A DNA stretch of 64,000 nt, taken from positions 62,001-126,000 of the forward strand of contig JAYFQV010000010.1 in the NCBI GenBank assembly GCA_034926605.1, read 5' to 3'. Numbering within the stretch: position 1 is the stretch's first letter; each line of letters opens with the position of its first letter. The stretch is from CALXXL01 sp034926605. Its GTDB lineage: Bacteria > Verrucomicrobiota > Lentisphaeria > Victivallales > Victivallaceae. The notes under the pieces were generated by a model. The model saw only the letters and a list, made by a program, of their open reading frames with translations, had not been told where the DNA came from and did not search any database. The position numbers were made by a program, and so were the translations under genes. Below, in pieces: positions 32,853 through 41,347 of the stretch.

Positions 32853-33632
32853 ATGAGCAAGAAGTTTACTTTGATTGAGCTTTTGGTGGTAATCGCAATC
32901 ATTGCAATCCTGGCGGCAATGCTGTTGCCGAGCCTGGCCCGGGCCCGCTCGATGGCGCTGCGTTCCAGCTGCAGCGCAAACCTTAAGCAGAGTTCGCTGG
33001 GAATGCTGATGTACTCCAACAACTTCGAGGACTGGATAAACATCTGCCCGCTGGACGAATACGGCTGGGTTCGCACCTGGTTCGCGGTGGGGACGATGCC
33101 CAAGGAACTTGGCATCAACAGCGATTCGGGTGTAAACATGCCGATCGACGACCGCAAGATAACTTACTGCCCGGCCGCGGTCAACTTTGACAATCTCAAT
33201 AACAACCAGAGCGCCTACGGTTCCGCGTGGATCAACGGCGCGCTTGCGGACTATGAGGATTACGCCTGCGAGGTATATGTCGATGCTGTTCCCACCGCCG
33301 GGAATGTCGCCAACGGCTGTTATGTGAAAATAACCAAGGTTCCATCCTCCAGCAGTTATGTTCTGCTGCTGGACTCCGCCTACGGCTCCTATTTTGAGAG
33401 CAAGCAAAATCCCACCACCGGCAACCAGGCGTATTGGTATTACCGCAGCGGATACGGCGAGTGGAGCGGTCTGGTTCCGCGCCATAACGGGATCGGCAAC
33501 ATCGCTTACGGCGACGGTCATGTGGGCACGTCGCAGGACTTGAAGGCGCTTTACACGCAGTCTTTCATCCGGGTTATCCTTTCCGAAGACGCCTACGATT
33601 ATACCGATCTGGAAGAGGAATACGGCAAGTAG
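32853..33632 (+). CDS. Second pseudopilin-type protein (DUF1559-like)
   Basis: A 259-residue protein starting MSKKFTLIELLVVIAIIAIL, cut before Phe by a prepilin peptidase, with Glu5 present. The spine ends LPSLARARSMALRSSC. The globular part has LKQSSLGMLMYSNNFEDWI, and its end has RHNGIGNIAYGDGHVGT, the H-xn-DGH signature shared with the pseudopilin at 4385. A GGGAGGG ribosome binding site lies 4 bases before the ATG; the upstream TTG at 32850 is rejected. A hairpin follows the gene. Structural partner and function are unknown. Confidence 0.85.
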   Translation: MSKKFTLIELLVVIAIIAILAAMLLPSLARARSMALRSSCSANLKQSSLGMLMYSNNFEDWINICPLDEYGWVRTWFAVGTMPKELGINSDSGVNMPIDDRKITYCPAAVNFDNLNNNQSAYGSAWINGALADYEDYACEVYVDAVPTAGNVANGCYVKITKVPSSSSYVLLLDSAYGSYFESKQNPTTGNQAYWYYRSGYGEWSGLVPRHNGIGNIAYGDGHVGTSQDLKALYTQSFIRVILSEDAYDYTDLEEEYGK

Positions 33633-33680
33633 GACGGGAACCGGATAATGCCGGTTGGCCGGACGTGTCCGGCATGAAAA

Positions 33681-33719
33681 CGGCGGCGGTCGGGCGCGTT
33701 GGCGCCGGTCCGCCGCCGG
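33681..33719. terminator. Strong GC-rich stem-loop between convergent genes
   Basis: CGGCGGCGG (33681-33689) pairs with CCGCCGCCG (33710-33718) around a partly paired loop (GGCGC/GGCGCC). It lies between the convergent pseudopilin and PHP-domain genes. The T-run after it on the + strand is weak (gttcttt) and the - strand side has four T after a C (from catgaaaac), so it is a probable but imperfect terminator. Confidence 0.5.
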
Positions 33720-33737
33720 TTCTTTCGGGTGGAATGG

Positions 33738-36443
33738 CTATTTCTGTACGGTGTAATTAGCTACTTCGAGATCACGTATCATGGCTTTCAATTTGCCTCC
33801 GGCCACCAGCGGCGCGGAGTTGTCCATCAGATCGACCGTGTCGAAGTCGCCGAACAGCTGGGCTGCCGGTTTGCCGTCGATATAGAGGGTGCCGCCGCGG
33901 TATTTGTCCCATTCGAGGCGGAGCCGGTATTCGCGCCCGGCTTCGAGTTTCGGGCCGAAGGCCTCAACCCGGTCGTGGTAGTTGTCGACGCTGTCTTCAA
34001 GCCGCAGATTTACCGTGCCGTCGGCCTTGCAATAAATCTGGAATTCGCTGTACTTCTGGCGGCGGAACATCACCAGATCGCCGCCTTCGCCGAATTCATC
34101 CACCCGGAAACTGAATTCCACGGTCAATCCGCGGGTGATCCGGTTGGGGATTTCAAAACTGGTTCCGGGCGCGATCTCTCCGGGTACTTCCAGCACCGTG
34201 CCGCGGGTGCGCAGCGCCACTTGGGTGGACAGTTCGGCTTCGCCCCGCTTAAGGGTGATCACTGCCGGCAGGTCTCCCGCCGGATGCGTGGATTTTTCGG
34301 TAAAGTCAAGCGTGAGAGTACCGTCCATGATGCCTTCGGGGTGGTTGACCGTCCATCCCTCCGGCAGGGCGACCCGGTAGTGCCACGGGCCGGGATCGTC
34401 GATGGAAACGGCGAAGCGGTTGTCGGCGTCTCCTTCGGCGAGGCGGGCGCTAAGTTTCGGCCGTTCTACCGGCAGAACCAGCAGCCCGTCGACAGTTCGG
34501 CTGTCGGCGGTCAGCCGCGCATGGAAGCGCGCGAACGGCGGTACCGGCACGTATTCGCAGCCGACCACGATGTTTTTCATGACCTGTTTCAGATCGAAGT
34601 CGCACCGCATCTCCACGGTGAAGCGGGCGGTTGCGGTGGCGCCAGGCGCGGTGTCGAAACTCTGAGGCGGCGACACTTTGAAATAGCGCGCCATCGCCGA
34701 TTCCGGTACAATCTCGAGCGTCAGTTTTCGAGCTTTCGAGGTCGGGTTGTATGCGGTAAGCGTAACTTCCGCGGTGAGTCCGGGCGCGAGCCGTCCGGCG
34801 GCCGCCGCGTCCGGAGCAGTGAAATCGGCAATCGCGTTGCCGGTTGCCTTTGGCCTGTCGATTTTTTCGACGATCAGCGCGGCAGCCGACCACGGGCTGT
34901 GGAAATAGTTGTCTCCCCAGCGCCGGCATGGCCGGAAGGTGAGGCGGCTGGCGGTTTTGCCGTCGGAGGAGAAGTCGAAACTGTTGAGCAGAAAGCATCC
35001 GGAGCGGGTATCGAGACCGGAGAGCACCTTGCGATGATTGATCTCCACCTCAAGGTCGGCGGATGAATATACGCGCGACCCGCTTTCTCCGGTCAGCAGC
35101 GTGGCGCGGTAGTCTCCGGCGGGCAGCCGGAACAGCAGTGTGGCTGGCAGGTCGCCACCCGTGTAGCCCCGCTGTACCGGCGAGAGGCCCGGGAGCAGCG
35201 TCGGTCCGTTTTCAAGATAATCGGTGTTTTCCCAACCGGGAACGCCGTTTTCAGCTTTGGTGTCGGCATATACGGAAGTGAAGTTTTCGGCTTTACCTCC
35301 GAATTTTACCGCCAGCGCCGCGTTTTTGGCACGCGAGGCGAAGTCTTCCGCGGCCGCCGCAAATACTTCGGATCCCTCGATTTCGTCCACGAATACCGGC
35401 TGGCACCACAGAACCGACGCGTAGTTTCCGGCGGTGTTGCGATTGGTGCCGCCGGCATCGTCGCTGACTCTTGCGCGCACATATTTTTCGTCGCCGCGAA
35501 TTTTGTATTCGGCTTCCAGCCCGTCCGCCTCTTTGAGAACTACGCCGTTTTTGCCGATGAACTTGATGCGGTAATTCATGCCGTTCCGCGGCTTGACCTT
35601 GATGGAAATGGTGCGCCCCTTTACCTCGTATGATTCCAGTTCGGGGCCGGTGGAGGCGTAGAAACGGCCAAGCCGCAGCGCGTTCAGTATCGCCGGTTCG
35701 GACAAATCCTCGGTCATGCACACCACCCAGCCGTAGCCGGGCGAGGACGTGGCCGGCTGGTAATCATAATAGTAGTGGGCATCGTCGGTGGCGGTGCCCC
35801 AGATTTTCATGCCGCGCGACAGGAGGATGTCCCAGTTATATTCGACGCTGGGGCGCGACAAATCGCCGGAATTGTAGCAGAACGGGTCCATGTTCGCCAG
35901 TTCCATCAGGAACGGTTCTTCGATTTTCGAAAGTTCGCGGTAGTCGAACGACCAGCAGAAATTCGGATGGTTGACTTGCGCCACCGCTCCGGCGTCCCAC
36001 GCCGCGCGTATATTGCGCCGCAGCGCCGTCTCCGCGTCGGTCGGCGTCGCCGGCATGATCGGCCATTTTGCGCCGAGCGCGTTCACATGCACCACCCAGC
36101 AGGCACGTTCGGCTGTGGCGGGGAAGTCGGTGGAAAGTTCGTTGCCGGCGATTCCGGTGAAGCCTGGCATGCGATCGCCCAGAAAGTCGGCCGGATCGAA
36201 CCAGCCGCCGTAACACCAGTCGACCAGATGGTCGGTGAAAATGCAGAAATCGAATCCTTTGTCGCGGTATATGCCGGCGGCCTGGAGCGGCGTGGCGTCG
36301 CCGTCCGACCGGGTGGTGTGCATGTGGATTTCCCCTTTGTGGAATGCGAGGGGCTTTCCGGCTCCGGCCGAGATGTCCTGCGGCGCCGCGGCCAAGCTGT
36401 ATGCGGCGGCGGTCAGACTCAACAGCACCGATGACGCTTTCAT
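33738..36443 (-). CDS. Large secreted PHP-domain protein with C-terminal LamG-like domain
   Basis: A 901-residue exported protein. Signal peptide about residues 1-20 (MKASSVLLSLTAAAYSLAAA). The PHP metal-dependent phosphoesterase-like domain has EIHMHTTRSDGD (His40 and His42), FTDHLVDW (Asp71-His72), VNHPNFCW and GTATDDAHYYYD as metal ligands. It ends near residue 300. The middle contains beta-rich regions. The last about 180 residues look like a concanavalin/LamG-type domain (EFSFRVDEFGEGGDLVMFRR, then EAGREYRLRLEWDKYRGGTLYID). This architecture is common among secreted PVC and Bacteroidetes proteins of unknown substrate. ATG 36443 is chosen because AGGAG is 6 bases upstream; the in-frame ATG at 36464 precedes it. 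Confidence 0.75.
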   Translation of the reverse strand: MKASSVLLSLTAAAYSLAAAPQDISAGAGKPLAFHKGEIHMHTTRSDGDATPLQAAGIYRDKGFDFCIFTDHLVDWCYGGWFDPADFLGDRMPGFTGIAGNELSTDFPATAERACWVVHVNALGAKWPIMPATPTDAETALRRNIRAAWDAGAVAQVNHPNFCWSFDYRELSKIEEPFLMELANMDPFCYNSGDLSRPSVEYNWDILLSRGMKIWGTATDDAHYYYDYQPATSSPGYGWVVCMTEDLSEPAILNALRLGRFYASTGPELESYEVKGRTISIKVKPRNGMNYRIKFIGKNGVVLKEADGLEAEYKIRGDEKYVRARVSDDAGGTNRNTAGNYASVLWCQPVFVDEIEGSEVFAAAAEDFASRAKNAALAVKFGGKAENFTSVYADTKAENGVPGWENTDYLENGPTLLPGLSPVQRGYTGGDLPATLLFRLPAGDYRATLLTGESGSRVYSSADLEVEINHRKVLSGLDTRSGCFLLNSFDFSSDGKTASRLTFRPCRRWGDNYFHSPWSAAALIVEKIDRPKATGNAIADFTAPDAAAAGRLAPGLTAEVTLTAYNPTSKARKLTLEIVPESAMARYFKVSPPQSFDTAPGATATARFTVEMRCDFDLKQVMKNIVVGCEYVPVPPFARFHARLTADSRTVDGLLVLPVERPKLSARLAEGDADNRFAVSIDDPGPWHYRVALPEGWTVNHPEGIMDGTLTLDFTEKSTHPAGDLPAVITLKRGEAELSTQVALRTRGTVLEVPGEIAPGTSFEIPNRITRGLTVEFSFRVDEFGEGGDLVMFRRQKYSEFQIYCKADGTVNLRLEDSVDNYHDRVEAFGPKLEAGREYRLRLEWDKYRGGTLYIDGKPAAQLFGDFDTVDLMDNSAPLVAGGKLKAMIRDLEVANYTVQK

Positions 36444-36483
36444 GTCGTTCTCCTGTTGCTTCATGATTTCTCTTTTTTTTGTA

Positions 36484-36522
36484 AATTACCGAACAACATA
36501 TCACCGGCGTCGGTAATTGCAA
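36484..36522 (-). promoter_or_regulatory. Promoter with overlapping 9-bp inverted repeat, PHP-domain gene
   Basis: On the minus strand TTGCAA (36522-36517), 16-bp spacer, TATGTT (36500-36495). A perfect inverted repeat AATTACCGA (36484-36492) / TCGGTAATT (36510-36518) overlaps the -35 edge and the start-site region, the usual arrangement of a repressor operator. The remainder of the 221-bp divergent gap is AT-rich with no gene. Confidence 0.4.
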
Positions 36523-36664
36523 TAGGATAAAACTACGCATAATTGCACAAAGGCACGCTGGTGGCGATTCGGCTCCGGCGCCGGTATTTCCGGCTTTTTT
36601 TATATGTGCGGGTTGAAAGCGGCGCTTGAAGCGATATTTTATCATTCAAAAAAACGGAGAATCC

Positions 36665-38329
36665 ATGTCCGCTGTCATTTCTTTTACCGATCGCCTTCGT
36701 CGGCTGCCGGTGCCGGTGCTGCTTTTTGCGGCGGTTTTCGCCTTGCTTTCGCTCGGCGTCGTTTGTGTCGAGATAACCAAGATCGACATCCGGTTCGCAC
36801 TGATGGTGCAGGATATGGCGGCCCACGGCATCGGAGTGTTCGCCACCGTAAACGGTGTCGAGTATGCGGACTATCCGTCCTCATATGTTTTTCTCTCGTA
36901 CGTCACCACGCTGGGCGGAAGGTGGATCAATGCGTGGAGCCTGTTTCTGCCGTCGATAATCTTCGGCTCGTTCGTGGTGGCGATGACCTGGGCGATCGGG
37001 GCGCGGGTCGGCCGCGGGGTGGCCTGGTGCGCGGTGGCGCTGGAGTTGCTGTCGTTCAACTATATTTCCAGCTTCGCCTGCTTTGCGATCGACGCGCCGG
37101 TGGCGGCCGGGATATTCATGCTGTGGCAGCTTTCACGCCGCAGACCGGTCTGGCAGGACGCACTTTGGTTTTCGGCGGTTTTGGCGGCGTGCTTCGCCGT
37201 TCGCGGGCCGCTTGGCATACTGGTCATCGGCGCCGCGGTGGGAGGCTGTCTGCTGGCCTCGCTGCAATGGAAAAAGGTGATGGTTCTCGGTATTTGCGGC
37301 GCCGCGGTGACGGCGGTCTGCGTGGCGACGGCGTATTGGCTGATAATCCGGCAAGGCGGCAAGGAGCTGTTGGACGTGTTCCTCCAGTGGCAGATATCCA
37401 GCCGCATCCAGGAACACAGCAATTATGTATATTATTTCACCAGCGCGGTCGCCTCTTATTCCCCGGTCACGCTGCCGTTGATTCCGCTTCTGATCTTCCG
37501 CTGGCGGCAGTGCATCCGGCAGCCGCTGGCGGGCTGGATCGGCTTCCTGCTGCTGCCGATGCTGGCGCTCAGCGTTCCGGGCTGCAAGCATTTGCGTTAT
37601 ATCTTACCGGTGATTCCGGCGTTCGCGCTGGCCGGCGGCTGGGCGATGATGGAGTTCTACCGCGGAAAATACTGGAAATACGCGGAGCCGTACTACCGCT
37701 GGATTATCGGCCGCGTCTGGATACTGGCGGCGGCCGCCGTTTTCGGGCTGCTGGCGGCCGGAACGGTGGTGGAGTGGTTTCGCAATTCCGAGCTGTCGCT
37801 CTGCGTCCACGCGCTGGCGGCGCTGGCGCTGATCGCGCTGCTGCTCTGGAAATCGCCGAGGGCGGAACTGCTGGCGGTCGGCAGTGTGGCGGTGCTGCTC
37901 TATGTGGCGCTGCCGCCGTTCATGGCCATATTCGAGGAGTCGGCGCCGTTTCTCCGGGCAATGCAAGCCGATTCGACACGCACGGGTAAGATATATCTGT
38001 GGAACGTCGGCCCCGATCATGACGATCTAAAGCTGGTGTTCGGCGTGGCGCCGGAAGCGCGCGGCCGGATCGTCTATGCCGGGATATGCCCCAAAGACCG
38101 TTCTACGCAACTTCGCAGAATGTACCCGCTGACCCCGTACGAAGACGTGTTGCGCGATTTGAATCAGGGCGATCTGATCGTGGTTCGCGACGACCGCGCC
38201 GATGCCGTGAAAAAAGCGCTTGCGGGCGCCAAAATGTCGTGGGAAGTCAAGAACGGCAAGCTTGGTCATGTGAATTATGAAGCCCTGAAGATTACCTTGA
38301 CGCCGTTGCCGCCACCGATGGGGTTTTAG
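36665..38329 (+). CDS. ArnT/PMT-like membrane glycosyltransferase
   Basis: A 554-residue protein with about 11 membrane helices in the first 400 residues and a soluble C-terminal part. After the first helix it has EITKIDIRFALMVQDM and then EYADYPSSYVFLSY, the arrangement of an acidic residue and a YxDYPP-like motif found in lipid-linked sugar transferases of the PMT/ArnT group (GT83/GT39). These move sugars from polyprenyl phosphate to lipid A or proteins in the periplasm. The acceptor is unknown. It neighbours an LpxL-like acyltransferase on the other strand, which fits a lipid A role. ATG 36665 follows CGGAGA. Confidence 0.75.
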   Translation: MSAVISFTDRLRRLPVPVLLFAAVFALLSLGVVCVEITKIDIRFALMVQDMAAHGIGVFATVNGVEYADYPSSYVFLSYVTTLGGRWINAWSLFLPSIIFGSFVVAMTWAIGARVGRGVAWCAVALELLSFNYISSFACFAIDAPVAAGIFMLWQLSRRRPVWQDALWFSAVLAACFAVRGPLGILVIGAAVGGCLLASLQWKKVMVLGICGAAVTAVCVATAYWLIIRQGGKELLDVFLQWQISSRIQEHSNYVYYFTSAVASYSPVTLPLIPLLIFRWRQCIRQPLAGWIGFLLLPMLALSVPGCKHLRYILPVIPAFALAGGWAMMEFYRGKYWKYAEPYYRWIIGRVWILAAAAVFGLLAAGTVVEWFRNSELSLCVHALAALALIALLLWKSPRAELLAVGSVAVLLYVALPPFMAIFEESAPFLRAMQADSTRTGKIYLWNVGPDHDDLKLVFGVAPEARGRIVYAGICPKDRSTQLRRMYPLTPYEDVLRDLNQGDLIVVRDDRADAVKKALAGAKMSWEVKNGKLGHVNYEALKITLTPLPPPMGF

Positions 38330-39306
38330 CTTTTGCGGTAGAACTTGTCCGGAGCCACTGCGGCGTAGAACGGATATTTTGCCTTCAGCGTTTCGTCCGC
38401 TTCCTGCGGAATGTACTGGAAGCGTTTGTAGAACCACAGATACTGTTCCGGGAACTTCCGGATGAAGCTTTCCGATATGTGCATCAACTCTTGCAGAACT
38501 TCGGCGGGAGAATCATACTCTTCGTATGGCTTGGACAGCAGCGCGGCGTGGGCGGTGACCACGCCGTTTTCCAACCTTACGCTGGTGCCGTAGATGATGA
38601 TCGCCGGTATGGAGTTCTTGACGCAGTAGTCCATCAATACCGCCGGAGCGGTGCTGCTGGGAACCGGCAGGCCGAAAAATTCGACGAAGGTGCCGCCGTC
38701 GCGCACCCGGGTGTTCTGGTCGATCAGGGTACCCACGCCGTAGCCGTCCTTGAGCGCCTTCAGGCAGGCCCGCATCGCGCCTTTGGTGTGTACGATCTTG
38801 AGGCCGGATTCCTGTTCGCGACCGAGGCGGTTGTAGAAATTGTCGAGGTACGGGTTGCGTACCGGCTTGGCGATCGCCACCATTTTCACGCCGGAGTAGT
38901 GGGGCGCCATCAGCCCGGAATCCTCCCATGACCCCAGGTGCGGGTTCACGAAGATGATCCTCCGGCCTTCCTTCACCTGGTCCGCGAGGAATGTGCGCAG
39001 CGGTTCCGGAATCACGCAGCAGCGTTCGATACGTTTGGTATTGCCGCACATCCAGAGAAATTCGAGGATGTTGTAGATCAAATTGAACATGCTGGCCCGG
39101 GCGATGCGTCCGACTTCGGCGGTGCTCTTTTCCGGGAACGCGGCGGCGATGTTGGCCCGGGTGACCCTGCCGGCCGCCGGCCACAGGCAGAGCAGCGTTC
39201 CCGCCAGCCGGGCCTCGAAGCGGAGTATCGCGCGCGGGGTGGCGCGCAACATTTTGAACGCGGCGACCGCCGCCAGATAAACGGTTAACTGTCCGATTTT
39301 TTTCAT
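38326..39306 (-). CDS. LpxL-like lipid A acyltransferase
   Basis: A 326-residue lysophospholipid-acyltransferase-family protein of the lipid A late-acyltransferase (LpxL/HtrB) type, which adds a secondary acyl chain to Kdo2-lipid A or its equivalent. An N-terminal amphipathic/membrane segment precedes the catalytic HxxxxxE/D block in NPHLGSWEDSG (about residues 121-131). DQNTRVRDGGTFVEFFG and PAVLMDYCVKNSIPAI complete the fold. The last gene of the five-gene minus operon from nadB. It overlaps the convergent glycosyltransferase by 4 bp and the upstream gene by 4 bp. Confidence 0.88.
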   Translation of the reverse strand: MKKIGQLTVYLAAVAAFKMLRATPRAILRFEARLAGTLLCLWPAAGRVTRANIAAAFPEKSTAEVGRIARASMFNLIYNILEFLWMCGNTKRIERCCVIPEPLRTFLADQVKEGRRIIFVNPHLGSWEDSGLMAPHYSGVKMVAIAKPVRNPYLDNFYNRLGREQESGLKIVHTKGAMRACLKALKDGYGVGTLIDQNTRVRDGGTFVEFFGLPVPSSTAPAVLMDYCVKNSIPAIIIYGTSVRLENGVVTAHAALLSKPYEEYDSPAEVLQELMHISESFIRKFPEQYLWFYKRFQYIPQEADETLKAKYPFYAAVAPDKFYRKS

Positions 39307-40169
39307 TTGCGCAGCTTGCGTCGGCGAGGGATTGCGAAGAACTCCACCTCGCCGGAGAAGCGGACGCCGTTGGCCAGCAGGACGTTATCCATCGCGGCGC
39401 GCGCTATGTTGAGGGCAAGGTGGTTGCGGGCGGCGTCGGAGACATATTCACGCTGGCAGGGAGCTTCGGCGGCGACGACGCAGGAAAGGTCGTCCATCAC
39501 ATATATGAGTCCCCAGCCGGGGGCGAGCTCGTGCGGTTCCACCAGATTTTCCGGCACCGCCAGATAAAGATAGTCGGCGGCGTTGGCGCGGCGGATGTTC
39601 TCCATGCGGCTGCCGCGGAACAGGGTGTGGCGGCTGCGCTCGATGGTGCGCAGCAGTGCAGCGTACGGGTGCAGTTTGCTGGTGCGGTAGTCGTAGTTGG
39701 CGCATTCGCCGTCGGCGAACAGGTCGCCGGATATTTTCAGGTGGGGTTCGTCACGGCGGATCGCCGCTTCGAGTTCCATTTTGTGCTGTTCGAGTTCGCG
39801 GAGTTTGTCGAGCATCGAGTCATGGCCGGCGCAGTCGGGCAGGCAGGCCGTGCGGTCGGTGTAGAACTCCACCACCGTAACCGACTTCGCCCGGTTGAGC
39901 CGCTTTTTGCCGGACGGTTCGATCATTGCCGAGGCCGCGCCGAGAATGCCGCGCAACCGGTGCAGCCTTACATCCGCCGCCAGCGCCGATGCGCCGCGCG
40001 CGGCCAGAAAGCCGAGCACCGCCTGACGCAGCTCGGTGCGGCCGGGGCCTGCCGCCGCGTTGGACGCAGCGGCAGATTCCGCTTCCTCCACCGCGACTTC
40101 CGGACTGAGTTCCGGCTCCGTCTGAGGATCCGGCTCATTCCACGGAAACGAAAGTTGTTCGATGTTCAT
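39303..40169 (-). CDS. Conserved protein of unknown function, possible nuclease fold
   Basis: A 288-residue protein overlapping both neighbours by 4 bp. The N-terminal 50 residues are acidic and Pro/Ala-rich. A helical middle includes LDKLRELEQHKMELEAAI. From about residue 180 the pattern SRHTLFRGSRMENIRRANAAD, YLYLAVPENLVEP, PGWGLIYVMDD resembles restriction-nuclease-like proteins in which a strand with AVP is followed by a GxGLIxV strand (MmcB-like). A convincing PD-(D/E)xK site is not evident to me. I do not recognise a defined family. Coupling with glycosyltransferase and acyltransferase genes may only reflect operon packing. Confidence 0.5.
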   Translation of the reverse strand: MNIEQLSFPWNEPDPQTEPELSPEVAVEEAESAAASNAAAGPGRTELRQAVLGFLAARGASALAADVRLHRLRGILGAASAMIEPSGKKRLNRAKSVTVVEFYTDRTACLPDCAGHDSMLDKLRELEQHKMELEAAIRRDEPHLKISGDLFADGECANYDYRTSKLHPYAALLRTIERSRHTLFRGSRMENIRRANAADYLYLAVPENLVEPHELAPGWGLIYVMDDLSCVVAAEAPCQREYVSDAARNHLALNIARAAMDNVLLANGVRFSGEVEFFAIPRRRKLRK

Positions 40170-41344
40170 AGTCTGGCCTCTTTTTCTGCGAGGAGCTTCC
40201 CCATTAAGATAGCCTGATTAAAATTTTTTTCCACAAATTCACGACCTTTTTTGCCCATTTCGGCGCATTTCGCGGGAGAGTCGCAAAGCTCGACCAGCGC
40301 GGCGGCCAGCGCAGCGGCGTCCCGCACCGGAACCGCGATGCCGTTTTCACCGGGCAAAAACGCGTCGGCCATACCGGGCACGTCGGCGGCGACCACCGGA
40401 ATATTTAGCGCTTGGCATTCGAGCACCACATTGGGCAACCCCTCGCGGTAACTGGGAAACCCGAGCACGTCGAAGCAGGCTTCGTATTTGGGCACGTCCT
40501 CGAAGTCGAGTCCGCGCGCGGCCCCGTCGGCGGCGGGTATGATTCTGACGTCCGGAGATTCCAGCGCAAAACGCCGGCGGTCCGGCGGCACCGTGGAAAA
40601 GAATTCACGGTCGCCAACCAGCAGCAGTTTGGTGTTCGGGCGGGCCTCATGTACGGCGCGGAACGCGTCGATGAGTTCCGCCGTGCCCTTGTCCCGCCGC
40701 AGCGAACCGGCGAAGCCGATCACGAAATCATCGTCGGAAAATCCGAGTTCGGCCCGTTTTTCCCTTCGCCACCGGTCCTTCATCGCGGGATCGAACAACT
40801 CAAGATTCACGCCCTTGCTGCCGCCGCCGCCGATGGTCATGGCCTTGGAGGCCGGGAACACGCCGTCGGCCGCCGCGGTTTCGAGGTTGCCGCGGCTGAC
40901 GCACCAGATGTGGGTGGAGCAGCCGCCGGATATGCGGTCCAGCATTATCAACAGCCGCCGTTTCAGCCCGGTGCTTGACGAGTATCGCAGGCCGCCCAGC
41001 TGATAGTAACGGAACGGAACGCCGGCCAGCTTCGCCGCCACCGAAGCGTAGAGCGCGGCGTTCGGCATGAAATACTGGACGAAAGTGAAATTTCCCCGTT
41101 TGAAAATACGGCGGAGCCGCATAATGTGCAGCGGGATGGAAAAAAGGGCCGCGCCGCGCTTCATCGGCACGGTGTGATATTCGATGCCGGGCGCTAGCTT
41201 GGCCGCCAGCGCGGGGTCGTAGGTGGTCGCCACCGCCACGCGCCAGCCGTGTGCGGCGAAATAATTGGCCTGCGGCAGCATGAACAGCGCCAGATGCTTG
41301 GCGGTGGTTGCCACGAAACAGATCGATTTTTCGCCGCCGCCCAT
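40166..41344 (-). CDS. Glycosyltransferase family 4
   Basis: A 392-residue GT-B glycosyltransferase (GT4-like) that uses a nucleotide sugar. N-terminal Rossmann half with ICFVATTAKHLALFMLPQ and QYFMPNAALYASVAAKLAGV. The C-terminal donor half has GFAGSLRRDKGTAELIDAF (about 227-245) and the E-x7-E-like motif FPSYREGLPNVVLECQAL (about 309-326), which is diagnostic for GT4. Ends in MGKLLAEKEARL. No signal peptide; a cytosolic or membrane-associated role in LPS or other surface glycan assembly is likely. It begins 3 bp after pcnB and its stop overlaps the following gene. Confidence 0.9.
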   Translation of the reverse strand: MGGGEKSICFVATTAKHLALFMLPQANYFAAHGWRVAVATTYDPALAAKLAPGIEYHTVPMKRGAALFSIPLHIMRLRRIFKRGNFTFVQYFMPNAALYASVAAKLAGVPFRYYQLGGLRYSSSTGLKRRLLIMLDRISGGCSTHIWCVSRGNLETAAADGVFPASKAMTIGGGGSKGVNLELFDPAMKDRWRREKRAELGFSDDDFVIGFAGSLRRDKGTAELIDAFRAVHEARPNTKLLLVGDREFFSTVPPDRRRFALESPDVRIIPAADGAARGLDFEDVPKYEACFDVLGFPSYREGLPNVVLECQALNIPVVAADVPGMADAFLPGENGIAVPVRDAAALAAALVELCDSPAKCAEMGKKGREFVEKNFNQAILMGKLLAEKEARL

Positions 41345-41347
41345 TTT

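Noticed and set aside
36604..37989. 461-codon plus-strand frame overlapping the PMT-like glycosyltransferase
   Set aside because: The other frame gives a well-formed polytopic membrane protein with the DYPS motif; this one gives Gly/Arg-rich shadow sequence.
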